A stretch of 33,998 nucleotides of DNA from Xanthobacteraceae bacterium (GTDB lineage Bacteria > Pseudomonadota > Alphaproteobacteria > Rhizobiales > Xanthobacteraceae): NCBI GenBank assembly GCA_030037065.1, contig JASHRW010000015.1, positions 1 to 33,998 of the forward strand. Reading direction: 5' to 3'. Below the pieces are notes generated by a model. That model saw nothing but the letters and a program-made list of their open reading frames with translations, was not told where the DNA came from and searched no databases. Each line of letters begins with the position of its first letter. Positions within the stretch are counted from its first letter, which is position 1. Of this stretch, positions 14,647 through 22,110 are shown piece by piece. A program made the position numbers and the translations under genes.

Positions 14647-15493
14647 TGGCAACGAGGTCTCAGCTCTAATCCGAAAAGAGATTGGTGGCCGCGTAGAGCA
14701 GATGCGCCGGCACGGCATTGTGCCGGGGCTAGCCGTCATAGTGATCGGCAACAATGCCGCTTCCGCGGTTTATGTCCGAAACAAAATTCGTGCTTGTGAG
14801 GATGTGGGCATCCGCTCATTTCGATTCGATTTCGGCGAATCGGCATCTCCAGAGGATGTGCTGAGCGTCATCGAGGAGTTGAACAACCGTCAGGATGTTC
14901 ACGGCATCTTGGTCCAGCTCCCCCTTCCCCCTAAGTTTTCGATAGGATCGATTTTAAGGACGATTTCAGCCGACAAGGATGTCGACGGTTTTCACCTTTA
15001 CAACGTGGGTGGTCTCGTCGTTGGAGATACGGTGTTTCCTCCGTGCACGCCTTATGGCGTCGTCAAGTTACTCGAACACGAGAATATCACGATCGAAGGC
15101 AAGAACGTCGTCGTTGTCGGAGCTAGCAACATCGTCGGCAAACCCATAGCTCTGATGCTGATGCAAAGGGATGCTACCGTTTGCATTTGTCATGCGAAGA
15201 CGCGTGATCTCGCTCAATTCACTATTCTGGCCGATATCCTGGTGGTTGCTGCGGGCAAGCCCAATCTTATCCTGCCACAGATGGTGAAAACCGGGGCGGT
15301 CGTGATCGACGTAGGAATCAACAGGCTTGCCAACGGCAAGCTCGTCGGCGATGTCGATTTCAATGGCGTCAAAGAGAAAGCATCCTACATCACGCCCGTT
15401 CCGGGCGGTGTCGGACCGATGACAGTCACGATGCTGCTCGAGAATACGATCTCATCCGCCGAACGTGCGATAAAGCAAAAGTCGTCTGTGTAA
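14627..15493 (+). CDS. folD: FolD: methylenetetrahydrofolate dehydrogenase / methenyltetrahydrofolate cyclohydrolase
   Basis: The 288-residue product catalyses the interconversion of 5,10-methylene-, 5,10-methenyl- and 10-formyl-tetrahydrofolate with NADP, in the cytoplasm. The key residues are present: Tyr49 and Lys53 in YVRNK (cyclohydrolase active site), Gln97 in GILVQLPLP, Asp120 in DKDVDGF, PCTPYG at 140-144, the dinucleotide loop GASNIVGKP at 165-173, and TPVPGGVGPMT at 256-266. It is of normal length. The start at 14627 is set by CGGAGAGGA and the family N-terminus; a longer frame 41 codons upstream has no family sequence. It is not next to other folate genes and sits in an accessory-looking stretch, so it may be a second copy supplying one-carbon transfer for a catabolic pathway. 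That cannot be tested from this window. Confidence 0.92.
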   Translation: MPAKVIDGNEVSALIRKEIGGRVEQMRRHGIVPGLAVIVIGNNAASAVYVRNKIRACEDVGIRSFRFDFGESASPEDVLSVIEELNNRQDVHGILVQLPLPPKFSIGSILRTISADKDVDGFHLYNVGGLVVGDTVFPPCTPYGVVKLLEHENITIEGKNVVVVGASNIVGKPIALMLMQRDATVCICHAKTRDLAQFTILADILVVAAGKPNLILPQMVKTGAVVIDVGINRLANGKLVGDVDFNGVKEKASYITPVPGGVGPMTVTMLLENTISSAERAIKQKSSV

Positions 15494-15505
15494 GACGGCA
15501 GACGA
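15482..15505 (+). terminator. Weak hairpin over the folD stop codon
   Basis: TCGTCTG (15482-15488) and CAGACGA (15499-15505) form a 7-base-pair stem with a 10-base loop containing the folD stop codon. A-rich sequence but no T-run follows, so termination is only a possibility. Confidence 0.25.
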
Positions 15506-15559
15506 TCGGGATAAATAGGTACGACGGCTTCAAGACAGTGGAAAAAAGGCTTTCGTGCG

Positions 15560-15590
15560 CTCTTAAAATCCGGGTGCGACAATTTTAGAG
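15560..15590. terminator. Dyad between convergent folD and globin genes, candidate terminator
   Basis: CTCTTAAAAT (15560-15569) and ATTTTAGAG (15582-15590) pair over nine base pairs with one bulged T. On the minus strand, after the globin stop, the message runs on to a TTTTTT tract at 15542-15547. The stem is AT-rich and the tract is some distance away, so the call is weak. Confidence 0.25.
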
Positions 15591-16031
15591 AGTGCCCGTG
15601 CGCAGGGGCCGTTCGGCGGAGGCGGTCTTGTGCGCAGTCTGGCGCATGACACTTGCGACCATGTCGTAGAGTTCGGTCCAAGCTCTCCTGGCTTCGTCGG
15701 TGAAAGCATCGCCCAGAATCTGTTCCAAAGTCCACAATAAGGCGGCGCGGAGTTTGCCGTAGTGCTCGTCCTTAACCCCGTAACCGACATGCTTGCGGCC
15801 CAGGTTTTCAAGCATTGCGTTAAGAGAAGGGCGATCTTGCATGCACCCGACGATGGCTCCGAGCGTGCTCATAAGTTTTTCCGACTGCGCGTTCATATCG
15901 GCCTTGAACATCGGCTTGACCTCGGGCGCCGTCTCGAACAGGCGTTGATAGAAGATTTTGCCGGCCTCGTGCTTGCGACCGATGATTGGGGCGAACGACA
16001 GTTTGATGAGCTTGGCCTGCTCGGGGGTCAT
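15585..16031 (-). CDS. Single-domain bacterial haemoglobin (Vitreoscilla haemoglobin-like globin)
   Basis: A 148-residue globin without the reductase domain of flavohaemoglobins. Expected landmarks are visible: FYQRLFETAPEVKPMF, with Tyr28 at helix position B10 and Phe42 at CD1, the proximal haem ligand His81 (GRKHVGYGV, F8), and HY at 90-91 followed by an AWTELYDMVASVM helix. Tyr B10 suggests oxygen or nitric oxide chemistry. Single-domain members bind O2 or detoxify NO with a separate reductase. The start at MTPEQAKLIK fits the family, with only a weak GAG ribosome binding site; a longer frame 36 codons upstream is not conserved. It is divergent from the haem-c chemoreceptor gene and convergent with folD. 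No regulator is adjacent. Confidence 0.87.
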   Translation of the reverse strand: MTPEQAKLIKLSFAPIIGRKHEAGKIFYQRLFETAPEVKPMFKADMNAQSEKLMSTLGAIVGCMQDRPSLNAMLENLGRKHVGYGVKDEHYGKLRAALLWTLEQILGDAFTDEARRAWTELYDMVASVMRQTAHKTASAERPLRTGTL

Positions 16032-16368
16032 GCTTGATCTCGTTGAACGGGCGCGTTCACTTTGCGGTTTCGGAAAAGCCGCCGCGGGCAGCGCGTGCCG
16101 TTCTCGGCCGCATCGCGACCGGCCTTGCCAACCCGGCAAACGCTCAGATGCCGAGCTGACGCAAACTCCATGGCCATGGCAAAGGCGTCCGAAGGATTTG
16201 TAAGGTGGAGTCTCGCTTAAAGTTCTAAGATGCCGACAATCTTGGTTGTTCTTAACTATACGTAACCGGTTAATTTCCGATTGACAGCATAGCCCACAGC
16301 CGCAAGTGCATCACGGCAAGTCTGCGAGATAGCAACCGCGTGTTCACTAACGCATTGTAAACGAAATA

Positions 16369-16396
16369 TTGACATGAGTACGAGAGGCAGTATCGC
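16369..16396 (+). promoter_or_regulatory. Candidate promoter of the chemoreceptor gene
   Basis: TTGACA at 16369-16374 and TATCGC at 16391-16396 are 16 bases apart. Transcription would begin around 16403, 29 bases before the ATG and just ahead of the GCGCGCCGGCGCGC palindrome. Confidence 0.35.
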
Positions 16397-16405
16397 ACAA
16401 CGCTG

Positions 16406-16419
16406 GCGCGCCGGCGCGC
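16406..16419. other. Perfect 14-base GC palindrome in the chemoreceptor leader
   Basis: GCGCGCCGGCGCGC is its own reverse complement. It lies 12 bases before the chemoreceptor ATG, directly after the likely transcription start. It could be a protein site. As RNA it could mask the start region, which has no clear Shine-Dalgarno sequence. Confidence 0.4.
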
Positions 16420-16431
16420 GTTATTCTCTTT

Positions 16432-18237
16432 ATGTCAATAATGACAGACCCATCGGCCGATATCGCTCCTATTGACAGCGCAATATCCGGCCTACGGCGC
16501 AACAGCCTGTTGTGGCGCCTCATTGTGCCTCTGCCACTTGCCCTGATCGCTGCGGTCGCCCTGACTTGGATCCTAATCCCTCGAATGATCGAGCAAAACA
16601 TTGCCGAGGGGGCGATCATCCAAGGACAGCAGATCGCCGCACAGTTTCAGACGCTGAGCAGTTATTACACGGATCGTGTCGTTGCCAAGGTTGTGGCTCA
16701 AGGGTCGATGCGCGCGGCCAGCGACTATTTGACGGATCCAGATGCTATTCCGCTACCCGCGACAATGATTCTGGATTTGAGCGATCTTCTGGCCAAAAGA
16801 AACACAACGATAAAATTGTACAGCAATTATCCGTTTCCGAGCCGGGCCAACCGTCGACTTGACCCGTTTCAACGCGAAGCTCTGAAATTCCTGACTGCAA
16901 ATCCAAAGGCGACATTCTCGCGTGCCGAAGTGCAAAACGGCAAACACATCGTTCGTACCGCCGTCGCCGATATCATGACCACACAGGCATGTGTGACCTG
17001 CCATAACACGACTGCGGGCTCGCCGAAAACCGACTGGAAGATCGGCGATGTCCGCGGAGTCTTGGAAGTCGATTCCGATATAGATGCTCAGCTCGCAGGC
17101 GGATTGAGGCTAAGCGACTATATCATTGTCAGTATTATCTCTGTTGGACTGGTCTTGCTGGGTGTTTTGCTGCTGGCGGCGAGAAGTGTCATCGGGCCGA
17201 TTCGCGAAATCGCGAGACAGACGACGAAGCTGGCAACCGGAAACCTGAACGCGATTGTGTCGGGTGTCGCCCGCCAGGACGAGATCGGCGATATGGCGAG
17301 AGCGGTCGAGGTTTTTCGCAGGCATGGTCTGGAAGTAGAACGCTTGCGCACCGAACGGGCGGAACGGGAAAAGGAGATGGCCGCCGAACGAAAGGCGGAT
17401 CTGGGGCGACTTGCCGATCAATTTCGCGGTACGGTCGGCGCAATAGTCGATGCGGTGTCCGCCACGGCGAGCCAACTCGAGGATGCGGCCAAGACGCTCG
17501 CCGAGAGCGCAAAACTGACCGAGCGTTGTTCGGAATCGGTCGCGGCAACCTGCGACGAAGCATCGACCAATGTACGATCCGTTGCCGGCGCAAGCGAACA
17601 AATGGCGACCTCGATTCATGAAATTATTCTGCAAGTCCAGGAATCGAAGGAGATCGCAGACCGTGCCGTCCAGCAAGCGGGAGTGACGGACGCCCAGATC
17701 ACCGAACTATCGTCTGCGGCGGAACACATCGGCGACGTGGTCAAACTCATCGGGGCTATCGCCGGACAGACTAATCTGCTGGCGCTTAATGCGACCATCG
17801 AAGCGGCTCGCGCGGGCGAATCCGGCCGCGGTTTCGCGATTGTCGCGCAAGAGGTCAAGGCGCTTGCCGCCCAAACGGCGCAAGCTGCCGGCACGATCGC
17901 CGGGAAGATTGCCAGCATGCAAACGGCGACGGTCGATTCCTTCGTCGCGATCAAAGAGATCGGCATTACGATCAAACGAATTTCAGAGATCGCGGCTGCG
18001 GTTACGTCGGCAATCAACGAGCAGGGAGCCGCGACCAGCGCAATCGCAAACAGTGTTCAACAGTTGGCGCTGGGCACGAGCCAAGTGGCCACCGACATCA
18101 CCGAGGTCAATCGCGACGCGAGCGAGACGGGATCAGCGGCCGGCCAAGTCCTCTCATCGGCAAAACTATTGTCCGAGGAAAGCGCTCATCTCAAGGATGA
18201 GCTGGATAAATTCCTCGTCACCGTACGAGCAGCCTGA
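16432..18237 (+). CDS. Methyl-accepting chemotaxis protein with haem-c-type (Tll0287-like) sensor domain
   Basis: A 601-residue chemoreceptor. A first membrane helix (about 28-50) is followed by a periplasmic domain (about 51-227) and a second helix (229-251). HAMP follows (252-305), then a long coiled-coil signalling domain with the conserved tip [20 protein letters not shown] (444-463). The periplasmic domain contains one CVTCH motif at 187-191, a CxxCH covalent haem c site. The following [13 protein letters not shown] (201-213) matches the C-terminal block of Tll0287-like (DUF3365) sensor domains as I remember them. It should sense redox state or a haem-binding gas and signal to CheA/CheW; those genes are not in the window. 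Haem attachment needs a cytochrome c maturation system. No strong ribosome binding site is visible; ATG 16441 is an alternative start. Confidence 0.88.
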   Translation: MSIMTDPSADIAPIDSAISGLRRNSLLWRLIVPLPLALIAAVALTWILIPRMIEQNIAEGAIIQGQQIAAQFQTLSSYYTDRVVAKVVAQGSMRAASDYLTDPDAIPLPATMILDLSDLLAKRNTTIKLYSNYPFPSRANRRLDPFQREALKFLTANPKATFSRAEVQNGKHIVRTAVADIMTTQACVTCHNTTAGSPKTDWKIGDVRGVLEVDSDIDAQLAGGLRLSDYIIVSIISVGLVLLGVLLLAARSVIGPIREIARQTTKLATGNLNAIVSGVARQDEIGDMARAVEVFRRHGLEVERLRTERAEREKEMAAERKADLGRLADQFRGTVGAIVDAVSATASQLEDAAKTLAESAKLTERCSESVAATCDEASTNVRSVAGASEQMATSIHEIILQVQESKEIADRAVQQAGVTDAQITELSSAAEHIGDVVKLIGAIAGQTNLLALNATIEAARAGESGRGFAIVAQEVKALAAQTAQAAGTIAGKIASMQTATVDSFVAIKEIGITIKRISEIAAAVTSAINEQGAATSAIANSVQQLALGTSQVATDITEVNRDASETGSAAGQVLSSAKLLSEESAHLKDELDKFLVTVRAA

Positions 18238-18263
18238 CGCGGGATCGGCTATTGATGGCCGAG

Positions 18264-18279
18264 CGGGCCTGATGGCCCG
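18264..18279 (+). terminator. Possible terminator hairpin after the chemoreceptor gene
   Basis: CGGGCC and GGCCCG form a 6-base-pair GC stem with loop TGAT, 27 bases after the stop codon. No T-run follows. The rest of the 230-base gap to the next gene shows nothing recognisable apart from the start-site signals of that gene. Confidence 0.3.
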
Positions 18280-18466
18280 GACAAATGTCGCCGAGCGCTC
18301 AAATACCGCATGAGACGAATGCCGGTGCCGTCCTGCGTAAATGGCTATCTTATCTGCGATCCAAATTCCACATAACTTCCTTAATCTTGCGGAAAACGCC
18401 GCGGGTCCCTATTCCGAGCGGTGGCGTTGAACATAAATGCCGCGAAACAGCGCCGAGGATTAGCCC

Positions 18467-21400
18467 TTGTACTTCGATTTTCGCCTCTGGCAGTTGACCC
18501 GCGGGATGCGATGGCGGATCGCCACTACCGTACTGATGGGGCTGTTGGCTGCGATCGTCGGGGCAGGGCGTTTCGTTCTGCTCGGCTGGCTCGTTGCGCT
18601 CGTCTATCGCGGCGCGCCGGCTGCGGCGCTCCTTCTCCCGGCGGCGGCCGTCGCCGCCATCGTGCTGGTTCGCGCCGTCCTCGAACACGAGCGCACCATG
18701 GTGGCCCACCGCACCGCCGCGCGCGTGCAGGAAATCTTGCGGCTCAAACTCTACGACAAGGTCGCAAGCCTCGGGCCGGCTTGGTTCGCCGGTGAGCGCA
18801 CCGGCGGCGTCATGCTCTCGGTGGTCGATGGCGTCGAACAGTTGCAGAGTTTTTTCGGCCAATACGTGCCGCAGCTTGTGATCGCCGCGCTCACGCCGGT
18901 CGCCATCTTCGCTATCATCGCCTTCTGGGACGTGCCGGTGGCGGTGCTGATGCTGTGCTGCGCGCTCATCTGCCTCGTTTTGCCGGCAGCGTTCGCCCGG
19001 CTCAATCGCAAAGTCAGCATCGCGCACCGCACCTCGCAGAAAAACTTCGCTGCTGAATTTCTCGACGCCATCCAGGGGTTGGCGACGCTCAAGGCGTTCG
19101 GCCAGAGCAGTTCTTATGGCCGCATGCTAGCGGAGAGGGCGCGCGCGCTCTCCGCCGCCACCATGAAAATGCTGGCGACCAATCTCATCTCGCGCGGCAT
19201 CATCGACGTGGGCATCGGTGTCAGCGCCGCGGCGGCGTTGGCGTTCGGCGTCTATCGGCTGACGCATGGCCTGATGACGCTACCGGCGCTGCTCGTCGTG
19301 CTGATGTCGGGCACCGAGGTTTTCCGCCCGTTGCGCGATTTCCGCACCGTGCTGCACGACGGCATGGTCGGTCAGGCGGCGGCGATCGGCATCAACGCGC
19401 TCTTGGAAGCTGAAGCGCCGATGCGCGGAGGCGGAAAAACGCCCGCCGCTCCGCTTGTTCCCAGCATTGTCTTTGACAATGTGCATTTCGCTTATCCAGG
19501 CGGCCGCAGCCAGGCGCTCGACGGGCTATCGCTCACCGCCAATGTGGGCGAGCGCATCGGCATTGTCGGCCCAAGCGGGGCCGGAAAATCGACGATCACC
19601 GCGCTGTTGCTGCGGCTCTACGATCCTCAGGCTGGTGCGGTGCGCATCGGCGGTGCCGATCTCAAGACGCTCGACCCCGAAGCAGTGCGCCGCCGTATTT
19701 CCATGGTGCGGCAGGACACTTATCTGTTCCACGGGACGGTCGAGGACAATCTGCGGCTCGGCAAGCCTGATGCCACACGCGCGGACATGGTCATGGCGGC
19801 GCGCGCCGCCAATGCCTACGACTTCATCATGGCGCTGCCGCAGGGTTTCTCGACGCTGATCGGCGAGCGCGGCCTGCGACTGTCGGGCGGCCAGCGCCAG
19901 CGGCTGGCGATCGCGCGGGCGATTCTCCGCGACGCGCCGATCCTCATCCTCGACGAGGCTTTGTCTTCGGTCGACGCCGAGAACGAGGCAATCATCCAGA
20001 GTGCGCTAGACCGATTGATGGCGGGACGTACCACGCTCATTCTGGCGCATCGGCTCTCCAGCGTGATCGATGCCGACCGCATCCTTGTGCTCGATCACGG
20101 CCGTGTCGTCGAGAGCGGAACCCATAGCGAGCTGATGCGGCTCGACGGCGCCTACCGGAGGCTCATGGGCGGGCAGGCCCAAGAGCGCGACGACGTCACA
20201 TTGCCCTTTGCCGCGCGCAACGAAGCGGAAACCGCCACGATTGCCGACGCGCTGCCGTACGGTGGCGATGAGGCCGCCGACGACACCATCACGCGCGTCG
20301 AGCGCATGGACTGGGCCCGCACCACGCGCGCGCTTCTCGGCTTCATTGTGCCGTGGTGGCCGCGGCTCGCCGTGGTCATCGTCTCTGGTACCTGTCGCAT
20401 CGCCGCCTATACGGGCGTCGCCATCTTCAGCGCGCTCGTCGTCGCCGCGCTTAAGACCGGCCACCCTTACGCTGCACTGCTCTTCGGCCTTGGTCTGGTG
20501 GCGCCGCTCGCCGGCCTGCTGCACTGGTTCGAATCGTTCCAGGCGCACGCCATGGCATACCACTTGCTCGCCGACATGCGCATCGCGCTCTACCGCAAGC
20601 TCGACGCGCTGGCTCCGGCCTATCTGCTGCGCCGCCGCTCCGGCGATTTGGTTGCGCTGGCAACACAGGATGTGGAGACGATCGAATATTTTTACGCGCA
20701 CACGGTGGGGCCGGCGATCGTCGCCATCATCGTGCCGGCGGCGGTGCTGGTCACGCTTGCCGTGTTTGCTTGGCCGGCGGCGCTGGTCCTGTTGCCGTTT
20801 CTCTTGTTCGCCGCTTTGGCGCCGGTGCTGATGCGGGCGCGCATCGACCGCCTCGGCGCCGCCGCACGCGAAGCTCTCGGCGTGCTCAACGCCCACGTCG
20901 CCGATTCGATTCAGGGGCTCGCCGAACTCGTTGCTTTCCAGGCGGTCGGCCGCCGGCGCAGCGACTTTGCCGATCTCATCGGCGATTACGCCGCGCTGCG
21001 GCTCAAAGTGCTGCGCGATATTTCCGCCCAGGATGTGCAGCTCGAAGCGGCGACCGCGTGCGGCGGCCTCGGCGTTGCGATCACCGGCGGCTTGCTGGCG
21101 GCGAGCGGCCATTTCAACGGCGTGTTCCTGCCGCTGCTGACGCTGCTTGCGACCGCGGCTTTTCTACCGGTGTCGGAAATCGCCCATGTCAGCCGTCAAC
21201 TTGCCGACACGTTTGCCTCGGCGCATCGGCTGCGCGCGGTGCATGAGGAGCCCGTGCTCATTACCGATGGTCCGGGAACGACCGCTGGGATGGTCCACAG
21301 CGAACCGCGCACGGCAGCCGGGGCAGCCATCAGCATCGATGGCGTGAGTTTTCGCTATCCCGGGAACGGGCGCCTGGTTTTGTCCGGAGTAAGTCTCGAC

Positions 21401-22066
21401 ATTCGTCCCGGCTCGACGCTGGCGCTGGTCGGTTCGTCCGGCTCGGGCAAGACGACGCTGGCCAATCTCTTGCTTCGCTTCTGGGACCCAAGCGAGGGTG
21501 TCATTGCGCTCGACGGCTACGATCTGCGTCAATACAAGCTCGACGATTTGCGCAGCCGCATCGCGCTGGTAGCCCAGGACACGTATCTGTTCAACGATAC
21601 GCTTTACGCCAACGTCGCACTGGCCAAGCCCGGCACCGGTGAGGCCGAGATCCTACAAGCCTGCGAACGGGCTGCACTCGGCGACTTCGTCGCTGCATTG
21701 CCGGCGCGGCTCGACACCCGCGTCGGCGAACGCGGTGTGCAGCTCTCCGGCGGGCAGCGCCAGCGCGTCGCCATCGCGCGGGCGTTTCTGAAAAACGCGC
21801 CGGTTTTGATCCTCGACGAGGCCACCTCGCATCTCGACGCTATCAGCGAGGCGCAGGTGCGCCATGCGCTCGACGAGCTGATGCGCGACCGCACCACTAT
21901 CGTGATCGCGCACCGCCTGTCGACGGTGCGCGACGCCGCGACCATCGCGGTGCTCGATGGCGGACGCCTAATCGAGGTTGGTACTCACTCCGACCTGATC
22001 GCCCGCGGCGGCCTCTATGCCGAGCTGGTCGGCCGCCAGATCGGCCTCGGGCGCGCGGCCGAATAG
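18467..22066 (+). CDS. Fused ABC exporter with two TMD-NBD halves (CydDC-like)
   Basis: A 1199-residue protein holding two complete half-transporters in one chain. Half one has membrane helices in about 15-310, Walker A GPSGAGKS at 368-375, signature LSGGQ at 472-476 and Walker B ILILDEA. Half two has helices in about 620-910, Walker A GSSGSGKT at 989-996, signature LSGGQ at 1093-1097 and Walker B VLILDEA. Both sites look intact. The membrane part of half one (VEQLQSFFGQYVPQLVIAALTP) resembles CydD and that of half two (ADMRIALYRKLDALAPAYLLRRRSGDL) resembles CydC, which export cysteine and glutathione for cytochrome bd assembly; no cydAB genes are nearby. The TTG start is supported by GAGGA 7 bases upstream and continuous family sequence. 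It converges with another exporter. The substrate is uncertain. Confidence 0.85.
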   Translation: MYFDFRLWQLTRGMRWRIATTVLMGLLAAIVGAGRFVLLGWLVALVYRGAPAAALLLPAAAVAAIVLVRAVLEHERTMVAHRTAARVQEILRLKLYDKVASLGPAWFAGERTGGVMLSVVDGVEQLQSFFGQYVPQLVIAALTPVAIFAIIAFWDVPVAVLMLCCALICLVLPAAFARLNRKVSIAHRTSQKNFAAEFLDAIQGLATLKAFGQSSSYGRMLAERARALSAATMKMLATNLISRGIIDVGIGVSAAAALAFGVYRLTHGLMTLPALLVVLMSGTEVFRPLRDFRTVLHDGMVGQAAAIGINALLEAEAPMRGGGKTPAAPLVPSIVFDNVHFAYPGGRSQALDGLSLTANVGERIGIVGPSGAGKSTITALLLRLYDPQAGAVRIGGADLKTLDPEAVRRRISMVRQDTYLFHGTVEDNLRLGKPDATRADMVMAARAANAYDFIMALPQGFSTLIGERGLRLSGGQRQRLAIARAILRDAPILILDEALSSVDAENEAIIQSALDRLMAGRTTLILAHRLSSVIDADRILVLDHGRVVESGTHSELMRLDGAYRRLMGGQAQERDDVTLPFAARNEAETATIADALPYGGDEAADDTITRVERMDWARTTRALLGFIVPWWPRLAVVIVSGTCRIAAYTGVAIFSALVVAALKTGHPYAALLFGLGLVAPLAGLLHWFESFQAHAMAYHLLADMRIALYRKLDALAPAYLLRRRSGDLVALATQDVETIEYFYAHTVGPAIVAIIVPAAVLVTLAVFAWPAALVLLPFLLFAALAPVLMRARIDRLGAAAREALGVLNAHVADSIQGLAELVAFQAVGRRRSDFADLIGDYAALRLKVLRDISAQDVQLEAATACGGLGVAITGGLLAASGHFNGVFLPLLTLLATAAFLPVSEIAHVSRQLADTFASAHRLRAVHEEPVLITDGPGTTAGMVHSEPRTAAGAAISIDGVSFRYPGNGRLVLSGVSLDIRPGSTLALVGSSGSGKTTLANLLLRFWDPSEGVIALDGYDLRQYKLDDLRSRIALVAQDTYLFNDTLYANVALAKPGTGEAEILQACERAALGDFVAALPARLDTRVGERGVQLSGGQRQRVAIARAFLKNAPVLILDEATSHLDAISEAQVRHALDELMRDRTTIVIAHRLSTVRDAATIAVLDGGRLIEVGTHSDLIARGGLYAELVGRQIGLGRAAE

Positions 22067-22110
22067 CGGCGCCGGCATCTCATTCGCATTGCGATCCGGC
22101 TGCAGCGATC

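Larger units (their letters stand above)
16032..16431. other. Intergenic stretch between divergent globin and chemoreceptor genes
   Basis: About 400 bases contain no credible gene. A candidate promoter and a palindrome for the chemoreceptor are listed separately. A small TTGCC/GGCAA inverted repeat (16125-16139) lies upstream of the globin. No match to an FNR/NnrR-type TTGAT-N4-ATCAA site was seen. The sequence is lower in GC than the flanks. Confidence 0.5.

Noticed and set aside
20006-21112. 368-codon minus-strand frame inside the fused exporter gene
   Set aside because: The sense strand encodes an intact ABC exporter throughout; the antisense peptide is low-complexity Arg/His-rich.
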